DNA of 64,000 bases from Bradyrhizobium valentinum (GCF_001440405.1 NZ_LLXX01000121.1:13078-77077), one strand, 5' to 3'. Positions 8,294-17,725 are shown, numbered from the stretch's first letter. Notes: generated by a model from the letters alone, not told the origin. Program-made: numbers and translations.

Positions 8294-8896
8294 CTACAGC
8301 GGCTTGATCTGCACCTTGCGCCACTTGATGACGCCAGAACCGTACTGCAGCGCGAACGGGCCGCTGGCGTGTTTTGAATCCTGGACATCAACGGTCTTCT
8401 GGCCGTTCAGCAGGACAACGAGATGCGGTCCCTTGGCCGTGATTTCGTAGGTATTCCATTTGCCGCCCGCCTTCGGCATCGGGTCGACCTTGGCCACATC
8501 GACGATTGCGCCGGTGCCGTAGGTCGGATCGGGCCGCTTGTCGAAAATATTCACCTCGTAGCAGATCTTGGAGTCGATCTTCCCCGACTGGTCGCAGCGA
8601 ATGAAAATTCCGCTGTTGGCGTCATCGTCGGCCCAGAACTCGACCTTCATCTCGAAGTCTTTGTACGAGTTCTTGCTGACGAGATAGGACGGATCCTTGC
8701 CCTCGGTGATCTTGTCCGCGACGAGCGCGCCGTCCTTCATCGCCCAGTTGGCTTTGCCGATCTCGATCCAGTCGCCCATCTTGGTGCTGTCGACGAGCGT
8801 CACCCAGCCATCGCTCTGGCCGGACGCCAAGCTGGAAAATTGAATAGCGGCGGCGCCGATCACCAGACCGGCGGCAAGTACCGATATGCGCTTCAT
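8294..8896 (-). CDS. DUF1080 (3-keto-disaccharide hydrolase-like) secreted protein
   Basis: 200 residues with a Sec signal peptide (MKRISVLAAGLVIGAAAIQF...SLASG). The mature part is a concanavalin-like jelly roll of the DUF1080 family: GWVTLVDSTKMGDWIEIG, the block SYLVSKNSYKDFEMKVEFW, then NSGIFIRC and the C-terminal GPFALQYGSGVIKWRKVQIK. Members act on or bind sugars, including 3-keto-glucosides; the substrate here is unknown. GGGAGGG on the minus strand lies about 8 nt before the ATG at 8896 and fixes the start. It converges with galE. Confidence 0.9.
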   Translation of the reverse strand: MKRISVLAAGLVIGAAAIQFSSLASGQSDGWVTLVDSTKMGDWIEIGKANWAMKDGALVADKITEGKDPSYLVSKNSYKDFEMKVEFWADDDANSGIFIRCDQSGKIDSKICYEVNIFDKRPDPTYGTGAIVDVAKVDPMPKAGGKWNTYEITAKGPHLVVLLNGQKTVDVQDSKHASGPFALQYGSGVIKWRKVQIKPL

Positions 8897-9059
8897 GAAC
8901 GTCACCCTCCCATGGCTGCTTTTTGTTGGACGCAACCTAGCATCACAGTTCACGGCGTAAATCCGTTTTTCATGCTGCAATTGCGTTGTGCGCGTCATAG
9001 CAGCCGGTCTCGCATGCACGTCCGGCGCCTTGCCCCATGAGAACAGGGCCAACACGACG

Positions 9060-9191
9060 CCGATGCCGGCCGGCAGCTTCGTCACGCACTTCGGCAAGCG
9101 GGTGCATTGGGACGGCGCCAAGGATGGGGACGCCGTTCTACTGATCATGGGCGAAGGTCCGGCGACCTCGACGGCGGCAGAAGAGAAGTAA
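9060..9191 (+). pseudogene. 3' remnant of a cupin-domain protein
   Basis: The frame ending at the TAA 9189-9191 encodes PAGSFVTHFGKRVHWDGAKD and then AVLLIMGEGPATS..., the typical C-terminal strands of a secreted cupin (the PxGSFVTHFxxxxHWDG block carries the metal-site His). The first half of the barrel is absent and upstream sequence is not coherent in this frame, so it is a truncated fragment. Confidence 0.5.
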
Positions 9192-9283
9192 CCGCTGAAC
9201 AGGACCGGCTTCGAGATCAACGACCGGGCAACCATTCCGGCAGCGGCGCGTTTTATCTCCCCAACCATTGGAGGATATGAAAC

Positions 9284-9523
9284 ATGGCCTCCGCTTCACA
9301 GATCCGGGAACATATGGACGTCATCTCGTCGGACAAGAAGACAGTCGGAAAAGTCGACCATATGGAAGGAACCGACAAGATCAAGCTGACCAAACAGAGT
9401 TCGCCTGATGGCCAGCATCATCACTTCATTCCGATGTCATGGGTCGACCACGTCGATCAGCATGTCCATCTCAACAAATCAGGCGCGGATGTGACCTTGC
9501 ACTGGCAACACGGCCGGCAATAA
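9284..9523 (+). CDS. DUF2171 domain protein
   Basis: 79-residue small soluble protein. It shows the DUF2171 pattern: I-R-E-H-M-D-V-I-S-S-D-K-K-T-V-G-K-V-D-H near the N-terminus, DKIKLTK in the middle and HHFIPMSWVDHVDQHVHL towards the end. The fold is related to PRC-barrel proteins. GGAGG lies 7 nt before the ATG. Function unknown; paralogues are frequent in Bradyrhizobium and Methylobacterium, often near stress genes. Confidence 0.88.
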   Translation: MASASQIREHMDVISSDKKTVGKVDHMEGTDKIKLTKQSSPDGQHHHFIPMSWVDHVDQHVHLNKSGADVTLHWQHGRQ

Positions 9524-9582
9524 CCGGCAACATGCATTGCGCCGCCCGTGGATGCGGATATCATCAGGCTTCAGGAGATGGA

Positions 9583-9924
9583 ATGCATCCGGCGGCGAGA
9601 CTGCAATTTGAACGTATGATCGGCGAATACATCACGTGGCGTGCCGTTCCGGAAACGGAACGATCACCCGCCCCGGCATGGTGGTGGGGACCCGCGATGG
9701 AGTTGCGCGCCTCCTCCCAGTCGCTCCCCGCCGAATGGTGCGCCGAGCTCGGATTGCCAGACCGGGCAACTTATGCGTCCGCCGCGGACATCTTCCTTGG
9801 GGCCTTCGCAGGCCAGACGTCTGTGCCGTGGCCTTATGATTTTCCCCGCAAAACGGCCATCCCGGACCCAGCAGTCCGCGAGCTGCACCCGCAACCGTCA
9901 GACGACAGTGCTTTTCAACCCTGA
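9583..9924 (+). CDS. Hypothetical protein
   Basis: 113 residues opening MHPAARLQFERMIGEYITWR, with many Trp, Ala and Pro residues (APAWWWGPAMELRA) and no signal or membrane segment. AGGAG 5 nt before ATG 9583 supports this start over an in-frame ATG at 9531. The last 27 bp overlap the convergent c-di-GMP gene end to end. No family recognised; the opening resembles short Bradyrhizobium hypotheticals, so it is probably expressed. Confidence 0.6.
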   Translation: MHPAARLQFERMIGEYITWRAVPETERSPAPAWWWGPAMELRASSQSLPAEWCAELGLPDRATYASAADIFLGAFAGQTSVPWPYDFPRKTAIPDPAVRELHPQPSDDSAFQP

Positions 9925-12900
9925 CCCGGCTTCCGGCTGCAATGGCGGCGAAGCCAGCCGCGGTTCGGCCCGAAGCAGATCGGCCATTTGCTTCGCAGGC
10001 AGCGGCATGGAGAACAGGAAGCCCTGCATTTCATCGCAGGCATGGCTACGCAGGAAAGCCTCCTGCTCCACGGTCTCGACACCTTCCGCAATGACGGTCA
10101 TACCAAGCGCCTTGCCCATGCTGATGATCGCCTGCGCAATGGCCTGGTCTTCGGAATCGACAGGCAGGTCGCGAATGAAGGAACGATCGATCTTGATGGT
10201 ATCGATCGGGAACTGCTTCATCAGCGACATTGACGAATAGCCGGTACCGAAGTCGTCGATCGCAAGTCGAATGCCGCGGCTCTGGATCGCGTCCAGCACC
10301 TTGATCGCGCGCGAGACGTTCCGCATCACCATGCTTTCGGTGACTTCGAGCTGCAGCAGCACCGGCGACATGCCGCTTGCCACCAGCGCCTCGTCGACAT
10401 CGTGCAACAGATGCGGATCGGCGAATTGCCGCGGCGACAGGTTGACCGCCATTGTCACCGGGCGCAGCCCACGGCGCTGCCAGGCCATGTTCTGCGCGCA
10501 GGCTTCCTTGAGCACCCAGCGGCCGATCGGAACGATCAGCCCGGTTTCCTCGGCAAGCGGGATGAACTGCCCCGGCGATACGGCGCCTAATTCGGGATGA
10601 ATCCAGCGCAGTAGCGCCTCAACGCCGGTGATCTGGCCGCTCGCCATATCGATCTTGGGCTGATAGTGCAGCGAGAACTGGTCGCGCTCGAGCGCACGGC
10701 GCAGCGCGCTCTCCATCGTCAGGCGCTCGATCGACTGCGTCTTGATCTCCTTGGTGAAGAAGCGGAAGCCGTTCTTGCCGTCCTCCTTGGCGAGATACAT
10801 CGCCATGTCGGCGTTCTTGGTCAGCGTCTGCATGTCGGTGCCGTCGGACGGGTACATCGCGATCCCGATCGAGGCGGTGGTATGGCACTCGTGACCGCTG
10901 AGCTGCAGGGGCTGGCTCAATACGGAAAGCAGCTCGCCGGCAATGCGCTCGATCTCGTGACGTTCGGCGGTCTCCTCCAGAATGACCACGAATTCGTCGC
11001 CGCCGAGCCGCGCCACGACATCGCTCGAACGCAGCGCGTGCCTCAGCCTGCCGCCGATCTCGACGAGGAGCATGTCGCCGGCGTCATGTCCCAGCGAATC
11101 GTTGATGACCTTGAACCTGTCGAGGTCGATGAACAGCAGGGCAAACTGCCGCTGGTAGCGCGCGGCAGCATCGATCGCACCGCGAAGCATGCCGTTGAAC
11201 ATTTCCCGGTTCGGCAGGTTGGTCAGGCTGTCGTGCGACGCCAGATACTCGATCCGCTCGTCGGCCTTGGTCTTTTCGTCGGCGCGTTCGAAATTCTCCA
11301 GCGCGAACGATACGTTGTCAACAAGTCGGTGCAGCAACTCCGCAAACTCGGGCGTGAACGTATCCTTCTCACGCGACATGAAAGACATCGCACCGACGAC
11401 CTGCCCCTGCACCAGCAGGGGGAATGAAGCGCCGGAGTTCGTGCCGTCATTGCGAGCGGTGGCGTGAAACGCCTCGGCGCGCGGATCACCAAGGTAATCG
11501 TTGATGATGCAGGCACGCTGCGAACGTATCGCCGAACCACAGAGCCCACGTCCCTCCGGGTGCGCCTCGCTGCTCGATATCGTTGCCTGGCGCGCGCTCG
11601 ATGCGGTCGGGCCGGCGGCAGCCACGACGTCAAGATATTCGCTGTCGGGCTTGATCAGCGCGATGGAGGTCAGGGTAAACTTGCCGCCGTTCGCCGCCGC
11701 TTCGCACACCAGTTCGAACAGTTCCGCCCGAGAGGAGGCGCGGATGATCGCCTCGTTGGTTGAGCTCAGCGCCGCCAGCATGCGCGTCAGGCGCTCTTTC
11801 TGGACCTCGGTCCGTGCCTTGTCGTCGGCGCGGTCGAAATTCTCCAGCGCGAACGACACATTGTCGGCCAGTCGTTGCAGCAGTTCCGAAAACTCTGAAG
11901 TGAACGTGTCCTTGTCCAGGGACATGTAAATCATGACGCCGACCGGCTCGTCGCGCACCAGGAGGGGGAAGGCAGCGCCTGACTGAGCGCCGTAGCTGCC
12001 GACGACGGCCTGGAAGGCGGCGACGCGCTGGTCGGTGACATAATCATTGGTGATGCAGGGGCGCCTGGTTCGGAACGCCGTTCCGCTGAGCCCACGGCCC
12101 TCGGGACGGGTTTCATCCACCGACAACCTGACGTGCCGCGTCGTCTCGGCTGCCGGGCCCGAGGCGGCCACGATTCTGAGAAGATCGCTGCTGGAATCCG
12201 CCAATGCGATGGTGGTCGACGTAAACCTGCCGCCACCCGCCGCGGCTTCGCACACCAGGTCGAACAGGTCCTCACGGGATTTTGCCCGCATGATCGCCTC
12301 GTTCGTCGCGCTCAAAGCAGCGAACATCCGGGTCAGGCGTTCTTTCTGACTTTCGGTCCTCGCCTTCTCGTCGGCCCGGTCAAAGTTTTCCAGCGCGAAC
12401 GATACATTCTCCGTGAGCCGCTGCAGCAGCTCGGCGAATTCGGGCGTGAACGTATCCTTCTCGGAGGAGATGAAGAACATCACGCCGACGGGCTGACCGG
12501 AAACCAGCAGCGGAAAAGCAGCGCCCGACATGGCGCCGTCGCTGTGAATGAACTGCCGAAATGCCGACCCTCGCGAATCGGCCCGCAAATCATTGGCGAT
12601 GCAGGCTCGTCTTGAGCGGAACGCGTTGCCGCAGAGACCGCGCCCTTCAGGAAGATCCGCGTTGGTCGAAACCTTGACCCGCCGCATGTTGTTTGACGTC
12701 GGTCCCGCGACGGCCACCAGATCGATATCGTGGCTGTCGGGGCGAGCCAGCAATATGCTGGTCGAGTTGAACCGGCCGCCCTTCGCGGCGGCTTCGCACA
12801 CCAGCTCGAACAGCTCCGTCCGCGACGTGGCACGAACGATCGCTTCATTGGTCGCACTGAGCGCCGCCAGCATGCGCCTCAGACGTTCCTTCTGGGCGTC

Positions 12901-13995
12901 GTCTCTCGCCTTTTCACCGGCGCGCTCGAAATTGTCCAGCGCGAACGAGACGTTCTCCGCGATCCGCGCCATCAGGGCGACGATCTCTTCGTCCTCCGCC
13001 CACAGCTTTCCGACAAAGAACAGCAACACGCCGACGCTCTCGTCGGCCTTGACCAGGGGAACAGCGACGCAGGCGGTGACGCCCGTCTCGCGCGCAGCCT
13101 GATGCCAGGGCTGGCCCTGAGTCGAGTTGAGGATGTCGTTGTTGACGGCTGGCTGCTGCGTTCGGAATGCCCTGCCGCAGACGCCCGTTCCATACGGGTT
13201 GCCGGCGTCGATCGAGAACGGCGCCCGCATGATCTGTTCGACGATGGCGCCCGTCCCGGCGGCCGGCTTCAACCAGATCGAGTCCGGCTCCGCCAGCAGG
13301 ACCACGGTAGCTGCGGACTTTCCGCTGTGTACCGCGGCATCGCAGACGCGCTGATAGAGTTCCTGTTCGGTCTTGGCGCGAAGAATGGCTTCATTGGTCG
13401 CGCTGATGGCGCCGAACATCCGGTTCAACCGCCGCATGGTGCGCTCGCCGTTCTTGCGCGCGGCCTCATGGTCGAAGTTGTCGAGTGCAAACGAAATGTT
13501 TGCCGACACGCGCTCCAGCATCGAGACGAGCTGCCCGTCGATCGAGTGCGCCTCGCGCCGCGAAATGAGCAACACGCCCACGCTCTCGCCATTGCAGGTC
13601 AGCGGCAGCGCCGCCGCGGCGCCCACCTGATTGGCCTTGGCACCCTCGCGCCAGGCCAGCGAGCGCGGCTCGTTCAGGAAATCATTGCTGACGCATATTC
13701 GCCCGTCGCGGAAGGCTTGTCCGGCAACTCCGGATCCCTCGGGCGTGCCGGCCACGATCGAAATATCGATGCTGCGCAGCCGAGGAACGTCGTCGCCACA
13801 GCCGGCGGCGAAGCGCAAAAGATTGGTCTCGGGCTCCAGCAGGAAGACCGCCACGGCCAGGAAGTCGCCGACCGAGAACGCGGCTTCGCAGACCTTCGCG
13901 TACAGTTCTTCGGGTGATTTGGCGTACAGAATCGCTTCGTTGGTCGCATTCAACGCCGCGAGTGTGCGCGCGATATCGGTCTTCACCGTCCCCAA
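9898..13995 (-). CDS. Five-GAF diguanylate cyclase/phosphodiesterase
   Basis: 1365 residues, no membrane segment. Five GAF domains run from about residue 10 to 910, each opened by a helix of the type LSATNEAIxRAxSxxELFxLVCEAA. GAF3-5 are much more alike than GAF1-2, implying recent internal duplication. A GGDEF domain follows with GGDEF intact at 998-1002 and an RSSD inhibitory site five residues before it. The EAL domain (EAL at 1126-1128) keeps NLSPRQF, LEVTES, DDFGTGYSS, KIDRSFI, AEGVET and QGFLFS. Both synthesis and hydrolysis of cyclic di-GMP are therefore chemically possible, gated by ligand binding to GAF domains. It is monocistronic, with a 370-bp gene-free region upstream. Confidence 0.96.
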   Translation of the reverse strand: MGTVKTDIARTLAALNATNEAILYAKSPEELYAKVCEAAFSVGDFLAVAVFLLEPETNLLRFAAGCGDDVPRLRSIDISIVAGTPEGSGVAGQAFRDGRICVSNDFLNEPRSLAWREGAKANQVGAAAALPLTCNGESVGVLLISRREAHSIDGQLVSMLERVSANISFALDNFDHEAARKNGERTMRRLNRMFGAISATNEAILRAKTEQELYQRVCDAAVHSGKSAATVVLLAEPDSIWLKPAAGTGAIVEQIMRAPFSIDAGNPYGTGVCGRAFRTQQPAVNNDILNSTQGQPWHQAARETGVTACVAVPLVKADESVGVLLFFVGKLWAEDEEIVALMARIAENVSFALDNFERAGEKARDDAQKERLRRMLAALSATNEAIVRATSRTELFELVCEAAAKGGRFNSTSILLARPDSHDIDLVAVAGPTSNNMRRVKVSTNADLPEGRGLCGNAFRSRRACIANDLRADSRGSAFRQFIHSDGAMSGAAFPLLVSGQPVGVMFFISSEKDTFTPEFAELLQRLTENVSFALENFDRADEKARTESQKERLTRMFAALSATNEAIMRAKSREDLFDLVCEAAAGGGRFTSTTIALADSSSDLLRIVAASGPAAETTRHVRLSVDETRPEGRGLSGTAFRTRRPCITNDYVTDQRVAAFQAVVGSYGAQSGAAFPLLVRDEPVGVMIYMSLDKDTFTSEFSELLQRLADNVSFALENFDRADDKARTEVQKERLTRMLAALSSTNEAIIRASSRAELFELVCEAAANGGKFTLTSIALIKPDSEYLDVVAAAGPTASSARQATISSSEAHPEGRGLCGSAIRSQRACIINDYLGDPRAEAFHATARNDGTNSGASFPLLVQGQVVGAMSFMSREKDTFTPEFAELLHRLVDNVSFALENFERADEKTKADERIEYLASHDSLTNLPNREMFNGMLRGAIDAAARYQRQFALLFIDLDRFKVINDSLGHDAGDMLLVEIGGRLRHALRSSDVVARLGGDEFVVILEETAERHEIERIAGELLSVLSQPLQLSGHECHTTASIGIAMYPSDGTDMQTLTKNADMAMYLAKEDGKNGFRFFTKEIKTQSIERLTMESALRRALERDQFSLHYQPKIDMASGQITGVEALLRWIHPELGAVSPGQFIPLAEETGLIVPIGRWVLKEACAQNMAWQRRGLRPVTMAVNLSPRQFADPHLLHDVDEALVASGMSPVLLQLEVTESMVMRNVSRAIKVLDAIQSRGIRLAIDDFGTGYSSMSLMKQFPIDTIKIDRSFIRDLPVDSEDQAIAQAIISMGKALGMTVIAEGVETVEQEAFLRSHACDEMQGFLFSMPLPAKQMADLLRAEPRLASPPLQPEAGSGLKSTVV

Positions 13996-14367
13996 GCTCC
14001 TGCCGGCAGCGCCGGGCTGCCCCTTGCGGATTTTATGCGTGCAACAGGCCTAAATGCTCGTTATTGGCGGCCGGGAGTTGCGATTCAGAGTAAATGTCAG
14101 ACCAACGGTGAACGATGCCGCTCCGGAGAACTACGGCCCATTCACGATTTGTCAGCCATACCGCTGGCGCGCGTCGGCCGGGTTGCGGGACCTGCTGCGA
14201 GCAATTTTCGAATTTTGCAGGATGAGAATCCTGATACGTGAGGGCCGTGCTGACGGCATGGCTAACAGGATATTTCCACGCTTGCCCTGCCGCGGGCGCT
14301 TTGAGAGCATGCCGGTACCAAGCACGACCCGCGGTTCGCGCGGGCGCTCAAGGTCGAGGAAATTCCC
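13996..14367. other. Gene-free divergent promoter region
   Basis: 372 bp between the divergent GAF-GGDEF-EAL gene and the Ldh operon. No convincing frame, repeat or RNA was found; it must hold both promoters. Confidence 0.5.
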
Positions 14368-15420
14368 ATGCCGATGGTCCAGGCCGACCGTCTCATGCAA
14401 ATCGGCGCGGCCCTGCTTAGGGCTGCCGGCGCAACTGAAGAGGAAGCCAGTGCGGTTGCCGTCGGTTGCGTCAACGCCAATCTCGCCGGCCACGATTCGC
14501 ATGGGGTGATCGCGATCCCGGCCTATATCGACCGGATCAAGGCCGGCCATATCGTGCCCGGCGCCAAATGGACCATCGTGCAGGAATCGCCGACCACCAC
14601 CGTGATCGATGGCCATTGGGGGTTCGGCTTTCACGTCAACGCCAAGGCGATGGCGCTGACGATCGAGAAGGCGAAGACGGCCAATGTGGCGGCCTGCACG
14701 GTGTTCCGCCAGAGCCATGTCGGGCGGCTCGCCGCCTATCCGTTGATGGCGATGCGGGCGGGCATGATCGGCATTGCGGCTGCCGATTCCGGCCGATCGC
14801 CGAAGCATGTCGCGCCGTTCGGCGGCCGCGAGGCAAGGCTCGGCACCAACCCGATCTCGATTGCGGTGCCATCCGATCTCGAAGCACCATTCTATCTTGA
14901 TATGGCGACCTCGGCGGTCGCGGCCGGCAAGATCGCGCTGTCGGTCGCGCGCGGCGAGCAGATCCCGCAGGGCTGGATCATCGACGCAGAGGGGCGGCAC
15001 ACCACCGATCCCACCCAGTATCGCAAGGGCGGCGCGCTGCTGCCGCTCGGCGGCAGCGAGGGCTACAAGGGAAGCGGTCTTGCCGCGATGGTCGAGGTGC
15101 TGTGCGGCCTGCTCACCGGCCTCGGCTTTGGTGTCGAGCCTACCGGCCGCCACAATGACGGGTGCTTCATGGCGGTGTTCAACGTCGCCGCCTTTCGCCC
15201 GCTGAAGGATTTCGAAAAAGAAGTCGGCGAGTTCGCGCGCTATCTCAAATCGACGCCGCCATCGGAAGGCTCCCCCGGTGTGTTCTATCCCGGCGAGATC
15301 GAACATATCCGCGAGCAGCAGCGCAGGCGCGACGGCATCGAGATCGAAGACGCCACCTGGGACAAACTGAAGGCGCTGGCCACCGACTACAAGCTCGCCA
15401 CTGACCTCGACCTGAAATGA
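14368..15420 (+). CDS. Ldh-family (malate/L-lactate/ureidoglycolate-type) oxidoreductase
   Basis: 350-residue NAD(P)-dependent dehydrogenase of the type II malate/L-lactate family, a non-Rossmann fold that oxidises 2-hydroxyacids. Hallmarks: GHDSHGVIAIPAYIDRIKAG, FRQSHVGRLAAYPLMA with the catalytic His, RLGTNPISIAVP, and LGGSEGYKGSGLAAMVEVLC. Substrate cannot be told from sequence (malate, lactate, sulfolactate and ureidoglycolate enzymes all look alike). It is the first of three co-directional genes: a flavin monooxygenase follows after 25 bp and an FAH-type hydrolase after that, suggesting a short catabolic pathway. Confidence 0.9.
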   Translation: MPMVQADRLMQIGAALLRAAGATEEEASAVAVGCVNANLAGHDSHGVIAIPAYIDRIKAGHIVPGAKWTIVQESPTTTVIDGHWGFGFHVNAKAMALTIEKAKTANVAACTVFRQSHVGRLAAYPLMAMRAGMIGIAAADSGRSPKHVAPFGGREARLGTNPISIAVPSDLEAPFYLDMATSAVAAGKIALSVARGEQIPQGWIIDAEGRHTTDPTQYRKGGALLPLGGSEGYKGSGLAAMVEVLCGLLTGLGFGVEPTGRHNDGCFMAVFNVAAFRPLKDFEKEVGEFARYLKSTPPSEGSPGVFYPGEIEHIREQQRRRDGIEIEDATWDKLKALATDYKLATDLDLK

Positions 15421-15445
15421 ATTCTACCAGCACAAGGAGAACGGC

Positions 15446-16813
15446 ATGACACGGCAAATGGCGCTGGTGGGATTCCTGCAGGCGCAGAACTGCACCAACC
15501 TGCCGAGTTCGTGGCGGCATCCGGAATCGCGAGACGATTCGATGTCGGCCGACTATTACCAGGAGATTGCCCGGATTCTCGAAGCCGGCAAGTTCCACAT
15601 GGCATTCTTCGATGACCGCCTGGCGATGCCGGACCGCTATGGCAACGACCACGCCCATACCGTCGAATACGGCATCCGCTGCGTGAAGATGGACCCGTTG
15701 ATCGTGCTGACCACGATGGGCATGGTCACGACGAAGCTCGGGCTGGGGTCGACCTGCTCGACCACCTATTACGAGCCGTTCGATGTCGCACGCCGTTTCG
15801 CCACCCTCGACCTGATGTCGGGCGGGCGCGCAGGCTGGAACGTCGTCACCTCGCTCAATGACGGCGAGGCCCACAACATGGGCAAGGACGCCCATCTCGA
15901 ACATGACTTCCGGTACGACCGCGCCGACGAATTCATGGAAGTCGTGCTCGGCCATTGGGACACCTGGGAAGACGGCTCGCTGATCATGGACAAGACGAGC
16001 GGCCGCTTCGCCGATCCGGCCAAGGTGAAGCGGCTCGATCATAGGGGACAATTCTTCAAGTCGCGCGGGCCTTTCACCGTGCCGCGCTCGGCGCAGGGCC
16101 ATCCCGTCATCATCCAGGCCGGCGCGTCCGGCCGCGGCCAGCGCTTTGCGGGGCGATGGGGCGAGGTGATCTTCACCGCCGCCCGCAACGTGGCCGCCGC
16201 CAAGGAAGGCTATGCGGCCGTCCGCAACGAAGCGGCAAAAGCCGGCCGCGATCCCGACCAGATGTTCCTTTGCAACCTCACCACGCCCATCTGCGGCGCG
16301 ACCAAGACCGAGGCCGAAGACAAGATGGCGCTGATCAACAAGCTGCCGCTGCAGATCGATGCACTGTCGCTGCTCGCGGAAGCGCTGAACTACGACTTCG
16401 CCGCCAAGCCGCTCGATGAGCCGCTGACATCGGAAGAGCTCAAGAGCATGCAGGGTATCCTCGGCATTCGCGACGGCGTGCTCAAGAATTCAGGCAAGAC
16501 CAATCCCAGCGCGCGCGACTTCGTCACCTTCTCCGGCCGCGGCCAGGTGCAGGACGCGATCGTCGGTGGTCCGAAAGAGATCGCTGACAAACTCGAAGAG
16601 ATGTTCGTCGAGCGCGGCTGCGACGGCTTTGTCATCGCCGCCACCATCGTGCCCGGCTCCTACGCCGATTTCGTCAAGCATGTCGTGCCGGAATTGCAGC
16701 GCCGCGGCCTGTTTCACAAGGATTACGCCGGCAAGACATTGCGCGAAAATCTCGGTCTGCCGCGCCCCGGCGCCGGTGCCTGGAAAACCAGCCCGCAGGC
16801 CGCAGCCGAATAA
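15446..16813 (+). CDS. LLM-class flavin-dependent monooxygenase (NtaA/SnaA/DszA type)
   Basis: 455 residues, normal for the NtaA/SnaA/DszA/DmoA group of two-component FMNH2-dependent monooxygenases with a bacterial luciferase-like TIM barrel. Motifs: MALVGFLQAQNCTNLPSSWR, FDDRLAMPDRYG, DLMSGGRAGWNVVTSLNDGE, PVIIQAGASGRGQRFAGRWG and FVIAATIVPGSYADFV. Such enzymes open nitrilotriacetate, pristinamycin, sulfides or N-heterocycles and need a separate flavin reductase, which is not in this window. ACAAGGAGA precedes the start. Neighbours are a 2-hydroxyacid dehydrogenase and an FAH hydrolase, pointing to catabolism of an unidentified compound. Confidence 0.93.
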   Translation: MTRQMALVGFLQAQNCTNLPSSWRHPESRDDSMSADYYQEIARILEAGKFHMAFFDDRLAMPDRYGNDHAHTVEYGIRCVKMDPLIVLTTMGMVTTKLGLGSTCSTTYYEPFDVARRFATLDLMSGGRAGWNVVTSLNDGEAHNMGKDAHLEHDFRYDRADEFMEVVLGHWDTWEDGSLIMDKTSGRFADPAKVKRLDHRGQFFKSRGPFTVPRSAQGHPVIIQAGASGRGQRFAGRWGEVIFTAARNVAAAKEGYAAVRNEAAKAGRDPDQMFLCNLTTPICGATKTEAEDKMALINKLPLQIDALSLLAEALNYDFAAKPLDEPLTSEELKSMQGILGIRDGVLKNSGKTNPSARDFVTFSGRGQVQDAIVGGPKEIADKLEEMFVERGCDGFVIAATIVPGSYADFVKHVVPELQRRGLFHKDYAGKTLRENLGLPRPGAGAWKTSPQAAAE

Positions 16814-16828
16814 AGCAAAGGACACTTC

Positions 16829-17614
16829 ATGCGTTGGCTAAAGTTCACCGCCGCCGGCAGGACATCCTGGGGCATTGTCGAGGGCGGGCACGTGATCGCC
16901 GTAGATGGCGATCCGTTCGGCGAATGGCAGCGCGGAACGCAGTCGCATGCGCTGAAGGACGTCAAGATCGAGTTACCGCTGATGCCGCGCACCTTCTACT
17001 GCGTCGGGCTGAACTACCTCAAGCATCTCAAGGAAGCCGCCGACAAGGCGGGCACGGTGCCGAACATTCCCGACCGGCCCGAGATCGGCTATCGCGCCCA
17101 GAACGCGCTGATCGCCCACGACGAGGATGTGGTGATTCCGGCGACCGCGACCGAAAAGATCCATTACGAGGGCGAACTGGTGGTCGTCATCGGCAGGAAG
17201 GCAAAGCACCTCACCGAAGCCAACGCGATGGATTGCGTGTTCGGCTACACCATCGGCAACGACGTCAGCGAGCGTACCTGGCAGAAGGCCGACCGCAGCC
17301 TGTGGCGCTCCAAGAACGCCGACACCTTCAAGCCGATGGGGCCGTGGATCGAAACCGATGTCGATCTCGACAAGATGGAGACGGCCATTCGGGTCAACGG
17401 CAAGGAGACCGGCCGCTTTCGCACCAACGACATGATCTTCGGCATCGTGCCGTTCCTCGTCGAACTCTCCAAGTATTTCACGCTATCGCCGGGCGATGTG
17501 ATCTGGATGGGCACCGACGGCACCTCGCCGGACCTGAGGGACGGCGACGTCGTCGAGATCGACATCACGGGCATCGGGACGTTGCGGAACAGGTTCGTGA
17601 GGGAGAACGTTTGA
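16829..17614 (+). CDS. Fumarylacetoacetate hydrolase-family protein
   Basis: 261 residues with the FAH-superfamily fold that cleaves or isomerises C-C bonds of acylpyruvate-type compounds with a divalent metal. The C-terminal catalytic domain shows GLNYLKHLKEAADKAG, the metal-ligand stretch KIHYEGELVVVIGRKAKHL, FGYTIGNDVSERTWQ, and the closing SPGDVIWMGTDGTSPDLRDG. It begins 15 bp after the monooxygenase stop with AAAGGA ahead of the ATG, so it is the last gene of the three-gene operon, likely completing breakdown of a ring- or keto-acid intermediate. Confidence 0.92.
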   Translation: MRWLKFTAAGRTSWGIVEGGHVIAVDGDPFGEWQRGTQSHALKDVKIELPLMPRTFYCVGLNYLKHLKEAADKAGTVPNIPDRPEIGYRAQNALIAHDEDVVIPATATEKIHYEGELVVVIGRKAKHLTEANAMDCVFGYTIGNDVSERTWQKADRSLWRSKNADTFKPMGPWIETDVDLDKMETAIRVNGKETGRFRTNDMIFGIVPFLVELSKYFTLSPGDVIWMGTDGTSPDLRDGDVVEIDITGIGTLRNRFVRENV

Positions 17615-17624
17615 GATTTCCGAC

Positions 17625-17725
17625 CCCCATCCCTGAGGAGCGCGGCACGCGCGTCTCGAAGGATGAAGGCCCGCCGGTGGCCTCGCCCTTCGAGACGGCC
17701 GCTGCGGCCTCCTCAAGGTGAGGAA
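17625..17725. repeat. Palindromic repeat, family B
   Basis: CCATCCCTGAGGAGCGCGGC, GTCTCGAAGGATGAAGGCC, CCTTCGAGACGGCC and GCCTCCTCAAGGTGAGG in order, the same layout as at 546-646. It lies directly after the FAH gene and may serve as its 3' end. Confidence 0.75.

Noticed and set aside
12730..13917. Long plus-strand frame (395 codons) inside the GAF-rich gene
   Set aside because: Antisense shadow produced by high GC; its product has no domain, while the minus-strand frame has five GAF domains.
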